From: Planctomycetia bacterium
GTDB taxonomy: Bacteria; Planctomycetota; Planctomycetia; Pirellulales; UBA1268
Length of the DNA stretch: 7,739 nt
Direction of reading: 5' to 3'
NCBI GenBank assembly: GCA_009923125.1
Contig: RFUD01000101.1
Span: forward strand, 1 to 7,739
This document shows positions 1-6,357 of the stretch, in pieces. Each line of letters starts with the position of its first letter. Position 1 is the stretch's first letter. The notes below the pieces were generated by a model. The model saw nothing but the letters and a program-made list of their open reading frames with translations. It searched no databases and had not been told where the DNA came from. The position numbers and the translations under genes are program-made.

Positions 1-1023
1 CACGTCCACCGTCACCGTCTTCGAAATCTGGCCGGGGCCGAACGTCAGGCTCCCGGTGGCGGACTCGTAATCCGAGCCCGCCGTGGCGGTGCCGTCGGAC
101 GTCGCGTACTGCACGACGATCGGTGAGAGTGCCGGGGCGCTCAGTCGGACCGTGAACGTGCATGACGTCTGCCCGGAGTTTCCTTCGACGACCGACGCAT
201 CGCTGACGGTGACGGCGATCGGCGCAGGACCGGTGCCACGGATCGTCACCCCCACCGGATCGACTGCAGGAAGGTCGGCCGACCGGGGCCGCGCCGAGAC
301 GAGGAAGTATTCGTCGGTTTCCGTGGCGTCCGTGTCCACCCCGGAGGTGAATCCAAACGGCAGCGACTGGGTCTCGCCGGCGAGAATCATGACCGGCATG
401 TCACGCAGTGACCGATAGTCGGCCGCGGTCGCGGTGCCGTCCATGCTGCTGACGTAGAACGTCTCCAGGCGAGTGGCGGGCTTGGTGAGTTGGATCCGGA
501 ACCGGGCGGCCTCGCCCTCCGCCAGGGCGGTCGGCCCCTGCGCGATGATCTGTGCGGTGTAATCGTCGTTGTCGGCGACCTCGAACGTGGCAGAGTTCTG
601 CTCGCGATCGACCGTGCACCCCCGCGGTCGGAAGAGCGTGATCCGGAGCGACTCGGCGCCCTCGCGGCCAGAGTCCTCCAACGCGTCCACGCGGACCCGC
701 TTGACCGTCTCGCCGGGGCGGAACTCGATCGTTCCGGAGCGTCCCGGCAGGCCCCTGGGGCCGACGGTGAGGCGGTAGTCGCCCGTCTCCACGGCGGGAT
801 TCACGCCATCACCCGACACGAAATAGCCCACGTTCACGGGCCGTCGCTGCGCCGCCGAGAGCGTGACCGTGACGTAGCCGGGGCCGCCTCCCTCACTGAT
901 CTCCGGGTCTGCGGCCACGATGCCGACGACCGCCGGGCAGTCTCGTCGCTCCAGCGACTCGAGATCGAGCGGGCTGCGCGAAACCTCGGCCAGCGAACGG
1001 CGGCGAGGCAGGGAACGGGCCAT
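1..1023 (-). CDS. Calx-beta repeat surface protein with LEPR-XLL-like N-terminal motif (3' partial)
   Basis: This reading frame is open for 341 codons from ATG at 1023-1021 to the left window edge, with no stop, so the C-terminus is missing. The start is supported by GAGGAG at 1038-1033, nine bases upstream. Residues 1-20 are Arg/Ser-rich and lead into LESLERRDCPA (residues 21-31), a variant of the LEPR-XLL type motif seen near the N-terminus of large planctomycete surface proteins; no ordinary signal peptide is visible. Then come at least three Calx-beta-like units: about 33-154 (ends in the acidic ADNDD), about 155-261 (carries DGTATAADY) and about 262 onward (carries the textbook DGTATAGSDY followed by GSLTFGPGQ). 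Calx-beta domains are extracellular beta-sandwiches that often bind calcium and occur in adhesins. A role as a secreted or cell-surface structural or adhesive protein is inferred. The full protein is probably much longer. It follows the beta-helix gene by 140 bases on the same strand. Confidence 0.88.
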   Translation of the reverse strand, partial: MARSLPRRRSLAEVSRSPLDLESLERRDCPAVVGIVAADPEISEGGGPGYVTVTLSAAQRRPVNVGYFVSGDGVNPAVETGDYRLTVGPRGLPGRSGTIEFRPGETVKRVRVDALEDSGREGAESLRITLFRPRGCTVDREQNSATFEVADNDDYTAQIIAQGPTALAEGEAARFRIQLTKPATRLETFYVSSMDGTATAADYRSLRDMPVMILAGETQSLPFGFTSGVDTDATETDEYFLVSARPRSADLPAVDPVGVTIRGTGPAPIAVTVSDASVVEGNSGQTSCTFTVRLSAPALSPIVVQYATSDGTATAGSDYESATGSLTFGPGQISKTVTVDV

Positions 1024-1032
1024 GGGACGGGA

Positions 1033-1038
1033 CTCCTC
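1033..1038 (-). promoter_or_regulatory. Ribosome binding site of the Calx-beta gene
   Basis: The minus strand reads GAGGAG here, nine bases before the ATG at 1023-1021. It is the clearest Shine-Dalgarno sequence in the window and fixes the start of the Calx-beta gene just ahead of its Arg-rich N-terminus. Confidence 0.6.
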
Positions 1039-1117
1039 GGAGGGCGGGCAGGGAACTCTTCCCCAACCGCAGCAGGATACCCATCGGCTGCAAGACGGGC
1101 AATTTTCCGGGCACCCA

Positions 1118-1141
1118 CGGCCCTTCCAGGGCGACGGGCCG
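1118..1141 (-). terminator. Possible weak hairpin after the 729-aa gene
   Basis: Twenty-odd bases after the TAG at 1166-1164 the strand can fold in two mutually exclusive ways: a 6-bp stem CGGCCC/GGGCCG (1118-1123 with 1136-1141) or a 5-bp stem GCCCT/AGGGC (1120-1124 with 1128-1132, 3-base loop). No T-run follows, so intrinsic termination is doubtful and transcription may continue into the Calx-beta gene. Apart from this and the RBS, nothing else is seen in the 140-base gap 1024-1163. Confidence 0.2.
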
Positions 1142-1163
1142 ATGCTTCAGCCCACGATTCCGG

Positions 1164-3353
1164 CTACGGCAGCGAGACCGATACCCCCGGCGCGGTCGTC
1201 TGATCGACGTTGGCGGCGGTGCCGGCGGCCCCGTTCACGAGGAATTCGTTCGTGATATCGAAATTGCCCGTCGCCCCGCCCTGCAGCAGCACCGCGGTGG
1301 GCGGGGTCGCCGTAACCGCCGATTGCACCGAGACCAGGCTCACGTCGAGGCCTCCCGGCCCGTTGGTCGCAAAGACCGGTGCGGTGGTGGAGAGCGACTG
1401 CAACGTGCTGCGTCCCTCGATCGTGAGCGACGAAGCGGCGTCGGTGGGATTGTTCACCACGGCCTGGTTCGTCGCCTCGACGACCCGCAGATTCCTGAAC
1501 GTGGTCTGCGTGTTCGTGCTGGCTTGGACGAGCACACCCGTGTCGGACGGCCGGATGATCGCGGCCTGACCGATGCCCACCGTCGCGTTGCTGTTGCTCG
1601 CCACCTGGATCGGCGCGGGCACAGTCGAGGCGGTGTCGGTGATGGCGAGCGGGGCCGTCGGCACCAGCACGGTGTTCCGCGCGACGGGCGTCGCCAGCGT
1701 CTGCGTCGTCGTGTTCACGCCGACCGACCCGCCGGACAGACCGGTCACGCTCACACTCTCGCCGTCCGCCGACGTGCTGGCGATCGTGCCCTGGAAGATC
1801 ACGTCCGGCGCGCCGTTGGTCACCACGAGGCCTGAACCAGCGTTCTGCACGTTCATGTTCAGGAGGTTGACGGAGCCCGAGGGAACGCTCTGCATGAAGA
1901 CGCCCGTCTGGCCCGCGGCGGTCGCGATCCGCACGTCGTTCACGTTGGCTCCGGCGGGCATGGCGGTATTGGCGAGAATCCCGACGGGGGCGTTCTGGAT
2001 CGAGAAGTGATCGACGAGCGCACCGTTCCGCAGCGTGATGGCGGTGCCGCCGCTCGTGAGCACGGGGTAGGCGGCGGCCGGGCCGGTGGCGAAGAACTGC
2101 CGGTAGCCGCAGGTGGCCGTGTTGAGCTGGAGCGTCGAGCCCTGGCCGACGAGGATCTGGTTGTCAGCCTGGAACTGCCACGTGGATGCATAGGGCGTCG
2201 TGGCGCTGTTGCCCGTGTGCACGAACACGATGTCGTAGGGGTTCGTGGCCAGGCTCTGGGCGGCGGCGAGCGTCTGCACCGGCGTCTCGGCCGTGCCGTT
2301 GCCCCGCGGCATCGCCGCACTGTCCACGTGGATCACGTTCCACGCGGTGCCGGTCGCCGGATTGACCGACACGATCGGCGTCTCGTGGGCCCGGACGATG
2401 TGCTCGTTGCGCATCATCGGCTGCTCGACCTGGTCGGGCACGTTGCGACGGCGGCTGCCGCCCATCCGGTAGGTCAGCCGCGCAAAGCCGGTCCAGTCGA
2501 AGTAGCTGTCGTTGTTGGCCTGGAGCGAGAAGTCCCAGTTCTTGAGCAGCGTCAGGTCGAGGCGGGTGTACACACCGCCGAAGTACGGGACGACATCCTG
2601 CCCCGCCTTCGTGCCGCCGTTCCAGTTGTAGCGGGCGTTGCCGAACGTGTAGCCGCCCACGCTGACCATGCCCGCCCAGTCGGAGAGGCCGGGGATGTAG
2701 GCGCCCACTTCGAGGTCGGCCCCCGAGAGGGCCGCGTCGAGACCATATTGGCAGAGGATCGAATTGCCCACGAACCAGCTTCCCGGGGCACCGACCGTGT
2801 AGGCCGTGGTGCCCACGGGGATGTAGCCGTTGCTCCGCAGGTTGCCGAAGTCGGTGAGCCATTCGCCGCTCACGCCGACCTGGTTGTAGGCATGGCCGAA
2901 CTGTCCGTACTGGCCCGTGCCGAGCGCCCCGCCGGTGGGGTATTGGTTCAAGTCGCCGTCGTAGTCCCAGTAGACGCCGACGCCCATGAGCGTGCCGCCG
3001 AGGAACTGCTTGCGGACGATGCCAGTGTTGGAGAAGAACCCGCCGTACACCGACAGGTGGCCGCGGAGATCGGCCGCCCACAGGCCGCCCAGATCGTCCT
3101 CGCCGTACGGGATGAACCCGCCGAGCGTCATGTAGCTGCCGTTGTAGCCGAGGCCGCGATCGGCGGCATTGAGGCCCCAGTACATCCAGCCCGGGCCGTT
3201 GGCATCGAGCTCGGCGAACCGCGCCACGGCGCCGTTCACGAGCCCGGTCGCCGGTGCCATCGGGGCCTGCCCGATCTGGCCGAGTGCGACGGCGCCGGTG
3301 CACGCGATCGCCGCCGCGAGGATCAGGCTCGGGAGTGGTTTCGGGAGTCGCAT
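1164..3353 (-). CDS. Exported beta-barrel plus beta-helix protein, inverse-autotransporter-like (intact paralogue)
   Basis: This is a 729-aa protein, ATG at 3353 to TAG at 1166-1164. Residues 1-25 form a signal peptide (Lys/Arg start, hydrophobic LILAAAIA core, cleavage probably near ALG/QIG). Residues about 50-298 are rich in aromatic and glycine residues in an alternating pattern, with LRSNGYIPVGTT, GADLEVGAYIPGLSDWAGM and a final two-strand hairpin ending LTYRM at 293-297; this is what an outer-membrane beta-barrel looks like, and the arrangement recalls the inverse autotransporter (intimin/invasin) barrel. A basic linker, GSRRRNVPDQ then MRNEHIVRA, leads to a passenger from about 337 that opens with HVD, GNGTAETP and YDIVFVHTG, the usual entry to a right-handed parallel beta-helix, followed by Val/Asn/Thr-rich repeats to the C-terminus. 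A surface adhesin or binding protein is inferred. No catalytic motif is seen. No good Shine-Dalgarno precedes the ATG, but the gene lies 55 bases after its paralogue and may be cotranscribed with it. Confidence 0.85.
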   Translation of the reverse strand: MRLPKPLPSLILAAAIACTGAVALGQIGQAPMAPATGLVNGAVARFAELDANGPGWMYWGLNAADRGLGYNGSYMTLGGFIPYGEDDLGGLWAADLRGHLSVYGGFFSNTGIVRKQFLGGTLMGVGVYWDYDGDLNQYPTGGALGTGQYGQFGHAYNQVGVSGEWLTDFGNLRSNGYIPVGTTAYTVGAPGSWFVGNSILCQYGLDAALSGADLEVGAYIPGLSDWAGMVSVGGYTFGNARYNWNGGTKAGQDVVPYFGGVYTRLDLTLLKNWDFSLQANNDSYFDWTGFARLTYRMGGSRRRNVPDQVEQPMMRNEHIVRAHETPIVSVNPATGTAWNVIHVDSAAMPRGNGTAETPVQTLAAAQSLATNPYDIVFVHTGNSATTPYASTWQFQADNQILVGQGSTLQLNTATCGYRQFFATGPAAAYPVLTSGGTAITLRNGALVDHFSIQNAPVGILANTAMPAGANVNDVRIATAAGQTGVFMQSVPSGSVNLLNMNVQNAGSGLVVTNGAPDVIFQGTIASTSADGESVSVTGLSGGSVGVNTTTQTLATPVARNTVLVPTAPLAITDTASTVPAPIQVASNSNATVGIGQAAIIRPSDTGVLVQASTNTQTTFRNLRVVEATNQAVVNNPTDAASSLTIEGRSTLQSLSTTAPVFATNGPGGLDVSLVSVQSAVTATPPTAVLLQGGATGNFDITNEFLVNGAAGTAANVDQTTAPGVSVSLP
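2391..3278 (-). repeat. Barrel module, copy 1 of a tandem duplication
   Basis: This segment encodes the mature N-terminus, barrel and basic linker (residues 26-321) of the 729-aa protein. It matches 5087-5950 in the same orientation. In a 50-residue stretch starting NGPGWMYWGLN, 44 residues are identical by eye. At DNA level there is an exact 65-base match (2485-2549 with 5181-5245) and an exact 35-base match (2952-2986 with 5624-5658). The match ends near the passenger entry. Confidence 0.85.
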
Positions 3354-3408
3354 GGTCGGGTCTGGAGTGGGAAACTCGTGTGGGAGAGCAGGCGTTTTCG
3401 CGGTGCGA

Positions 3409-6112
3409 TTACGGCGTCGGCGGCACGTCCGGGATGAGCGGAGACGGCTGCGGGGGCGGGAGCGGCGGCGGCGAGTTGTAGATCACCTGCGTGGGCGTCG
3501 TGACCGGCGTATCCAGGACCGTGGTGTTGAAATTGACCGCCCCGAGTTCCGCGGCGCTTCCGGCGTTGGAGATCTGCACCGCACCCGCCCGTCCCGGCGA
3601 GGCGACCGGATTCTGCGTCTCGAGGCGGATGCCGGTCGACCCCGAGGTCGTGATGCGGTTCGACGCGATGTTCGCCCGCACCTGACTCCCGGTGAACGTG
3701 GTGGACGTGCCCGATGCGATGACCGACACGCCGTACGTCGTCGCGTTGATCGAGTTGTTCGTGGCGGTGAGCTGCGTGACCGTGCCGGCATTGCCCCCCA
3801 CGTCGTTGCCGTTGTCGGCCAGGATCCCGATGTCGACGCCGGTGATCGAGGCGGTGGCGACACGGACCCGCGAGTTGCCCGACGCGGCGACGCCGAAATC
3901 GCCCGCGTTCTGGATCGTCGTGATCCGGCCGTTGGTCTGCGTCGGGTCGCGTCCCACGTCGAGATTGCTGTTTCTCGCCGAGATCCCCAGTCCGGCCTCG
4001 GAAATCGTCGAACCGAACACCTGCACGACCTCGTTGGGGCCAGACGCGCCCTGCGCGTCGATCGCGTAGCCGGCGGTCTGCCGGATGGTCGATCGCAGCA
4101 GCGTGACTTGCATGCTCGTCGATCCGGGACCGGACAGGATCGACACCGCCGCCGGTCGTGAGCACCGATCCCCGGACGGCCGCGACGGTCGAGCCGCTGC
4201 CGGAAGCCACGAGTCCGGAGCCTCCCGTGTCGCGGACCGTGAAGTCGGTGCCGACGAACGTCGAGGCGGCCCCGGTCGCGGCGATGGCGTTGCCGGTGGT
4301 GTTCGATACCGTCGAACTCGTGAGCACGATGCGCGACCCGGCCCCCGACGCCACCAGGCCGTTGCCGGTCGTGCCGTCGAACGACGTGCGTGTGATGGTG
4401 GCCCGTGCGGCGGAGCCGGAGACGAGCAGGGCCGTGCCCTCGACGTTGTCGAACGTCGAATTGGTCACGTTGACGACGCTCGTCGCGCCCGTTTGCACGA
4501 GCCCGCTGTCGTCGAGATCGCGCAGTTGCAGCCGGTCGAAGTTGAACGTCCCCGCCGTGCTCGTGATCTCCACGCCCCGCTGGAGGATTCCGGCGCCACC
4601 GGCCACGATGACGTCGGAGATCGTCGCCACGCCGCCCGCCGGCATCCCGGCGCCGACGATGCCCACGGGCGTGCGGGTGATCCGCAGGTGGCTCACGACC
4701 GAACCGTTTTCGGTGACGGCGATCGCCGGGCCGATCGGATTGGTGAGGTTCGGGTAGAGGCTGCTGTTGCTGCTGGCGAACAGCGCGTCCGGGCCGCAGT
4801 TGAGGGTGTCGAACTGGTACGTGCTTCCCTCGCCGACCAGGTACTGGTTCTGGTTTTGGAACGTATACCCGTTGACGGGCGTGATGTACGGCGTGGATGC
4901 ACTGGCGCCCACGTGCACGTACACGATGTCGTACTGCGCCGAGGCCGCCGACTGGGCCTGGGTCAGGGTCGCGAACGGCGACTCCGCGGTGCCGTTGCCG
5001 GGGACCGTGACGCTGTTGTCCACGTGGAAGACCCGCCACGGCGTGCCCGTCTCCGGGTTGATCGCGGTTTCGGGCGCCTGGTAGGCCCGCACGATGTGCT
5101 CGTTGCGCATCATCGGCTGCTCCATCTGGTCCGGCACGTTGCGGCGGCGGCTGCCACCCATCCGATACGTCAGCCGCGCGAAGCCGGTCCAGTCGAAGTA
5201 GCTGTCGTTGTTGGCCTGGAGCGAGAAGTCCCAGTTCTTGAGCAGTGTCATGTCGAGGCGGGTGTAGACACCGCCGAACCACGGCACCGCCGCGGTGCCG
5301 TTGGGATACGAGTAGCGGTTGTTCCCGAGGGCGTAACCGCCGACGCTCACCATGCCGGCCCAGTCCGACAGGCCGGGCACGTAGGCGCCGACCTCGAGAT
5401 CGGCGCCGCTGAGGGCCGCATTGAGCCCGTTCTGGCAGAGCACGACGTTGCCGACGAACGGCCCCGTCAGCTGCGCGGTCGTGCCCACCGGGATGTAGCC
5501 GTTGCTCCGCAGGTTGCCCCAGTCGGTGAGCCACTCGCCCGACACGCCGACCTGGTTGTATGACTGGCCGCCGGCGAACGTGTAGGGCGTGCCGACGATC
5601 GGCGTCGCCGCATACTGGTTTTGGTCGCCGTCGTAGTCCCAGTAGACGCCGACGCCCAGGAGCGTGCCGCCGATGAACTGCTTGCGGACCGCGCCGACGT
5701 TCGAGAAGAAGCCGCCGTAGTTCGACAGATGGCTGCGGAGATCGGCCGACCAGAAACCGCCGAGATCGTCCTCCGCCATCGGGATGAAGCCGCCGAGCGT
5801 CATGTAGCTGCCGACGTAGCCGAGGCCGCGGTCGGCCGCGTTCAGGCCCCAGTACATCCAGCCGGGGCCGTTCTCGCTGAGGTTTTGAAACCGCTGCAGG
5901 CCGCCGTTGACGAGCCCGGCGGCGGGCGCCATCGCGGCCTGGCCCATCTGGGCACGGGCGTCGGCCACGGGGCCGCACAGCATCCCGGCCGCGAGCGCGA
6001 GCGTGACTGCCCGGCGGGCAGCGCGACGCCAGGCGGCCGCACGGCGGCGCAGGGCCCGCCTCCGGGCGGCGGTCCGCTTGGCGTCTGGTCGGTGGGCGGC
6101 GTCGTGAGCCAT
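3409..6112 (-). CDS. Exported beta-barrel plus beta-helix protein, inverse-autotransporter-like, with a frameshift
   Basis: The gene runs from ATG 6112-6110 to TAA 3411-3409 in two frames: codons 1-655 to base 4148, then a shift of +1, then 245 codons from base 4146. The corrected product is 900 aa. The ATG at 6112 is preferred because AGGGA lies ten bases upstream; an in-frame TTG at 6172 would add 20 residues but has no such site. Residues 1-34 are a very Arg-rich n-region, 35-54 the hydrophobic core, with cleavage probably at ADARA/QMGQ. The barrel (about 80-320) and linker SRRRNVPDQ...MRNEHIVRA (to 343) nearly copy the downstream paralogue. The passenger, from about 357 with GNGTAESP and YDIVYVHVG, is a longer beta-helix with Asn/Ser/Thr/Gly repeats such as GLVASGAGS and GLVASGSGS, and it ends in a proline-rich tail (SPPPLPPPQPSP). 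A surface adhesin role is inferred. If the shift is real in the genome, the product loses its last 245 residues and gains an Arg/His-rich out-of-frame tail ending at 3323. Confidence 0.8.
4142..4156 (-). other. Frameshift site in the 900-aa beta-helix gene
   Basis: Coming from upstream the frame reads SVLTTGG and ends on GGC GGC at 4153-4148; the continuing beta-helix frame starts GTG TCG ATC (VSILSG) at 4146. One base (a G at 4147 on the minus strand) separates them. The junction sits in the short repeat GGCGGCGG, a likely slippage or base-calling site. Before the junction this frame gives Gly/Ser/Thr/Val beta-helix sequence and after it gives Arg/His/Asp-rich sequence, while the frame one base over does the reverse, so the shift is well supported. 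The data cannot tell a true mutation, a sequencing error and programmed slippage apart. Confidence 0.8.
5087..5950 (-). repeat. Barrel module, copy 2 of a tandem duplication
   Basis: This segment encodes residues 55-342 of the 900-aa protein: the mature N-terminus, barrel and basic linker. It is the partner of 2391-3278 in direct orientation. The two copies differ mainly in loop lengths (after DGDxNQY, after GTTA and after GNxRY), which is where surface loops of a barrel would be expected. The signal peptide upstream and most of the beta-helix downstream are not similar. Confidence 0.85.
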
Positions 6113-6122
6113 CCGCTTGGCA

Positions 6123-6127
6123 TCCCT
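6123..6127 (-). promoter_or_regulatory. Probable ribosome binding site of the 900-aa gene
   Basis: The minus strand reads AGGGA here, ten bases before the ATG at 6112-6110. It decides between this start and the upstream in-frame TTG at 6172, which has no comparable site. The match to the consensus is only moderate. Confidence 0.35.
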
Positions 6128-6301
6128 GACGGTCGCCGGTTCCGTGGGCGGGTCCTGACCCGCGCCGCACAACCGGCATGATCGTCAGAGGTGATCGACT
6201 CGCCGCCAGCGGCAGCATGAGGATTTTCGACAGAAGGGCCGGAATCGGCAGCGGAAGCGGAGATTACCCAGCTTGCCAGATGGCTTCGCGACACGCCTGG
6301 A

Positions 6302-6317
6302 GGCCTGCCGGCAGGCC
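6302..6317 (-). terminator. 16-bp perfect palindrome after the chemoreceptor gene; possible terminator
   Basis: GGCCTGCCGGCAGGCC is its own reverse complement and would form a 6-bp GC stem with a CCGG loop, 41 bases after the receptor stop codon. A second short imperfect inverted repeat, GACCG-C-CGGTC, adjoins it at 6318-6328. No T-run follows on either strand, so this could be an RNA-stabilising hairpin, a terminator of unusual type, or a binding site for a dimeric protein. The rest of the 245-base gap 6113-6357 shows no convincing promoter elements or small genes. Confidence 0.35.
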
Positions 6318-6357
6318 GACCGCCGGTCCGCTGGAGAGGGCCGCTGCAGCCCCGTGC

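Noticed and set aside
3294..3353. Lipoprotein signal in the 729-aa protein (AAIAC around residue 18)
   Set aside because: The residue three before the cysteine is alanine rather than Leu/Val/Ile, and a signal-peptidase I site close to QIG fits the paralogue's ADARA/QMGQ better.
2007..3437. Long plus-strand open frame (about 476 codons) opposite the 729-aa gene
   Set aside because: Its translation is low-complexity Arg/Ala/Val/Gly/Asp/His-rich with no recognisable domain, and it mirrors codon positions of the well-supported minus-strand barrel gene. A similar frame appears opposite the paralogue, as expected from duplicated DNA.
4085..5563. Long plus-strand open frame (about 492 codons) opposite the 900-aa gene
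   Set aside because: Same shadow effect. Its similarity to the frame at 2007-3437 comes from the shared barrel DNA on the other strand, not from a protein family.
3483..6218. Minus-strand open frame of 911 codons in another phase of the beta-helix gene, with an ATG at 6179
   Set aside because: The product is Arg/Pro/His-rich nonsense, whereas the neighbouring phase gives a signal peptide, barrel and beta-helix that match the paralogue.
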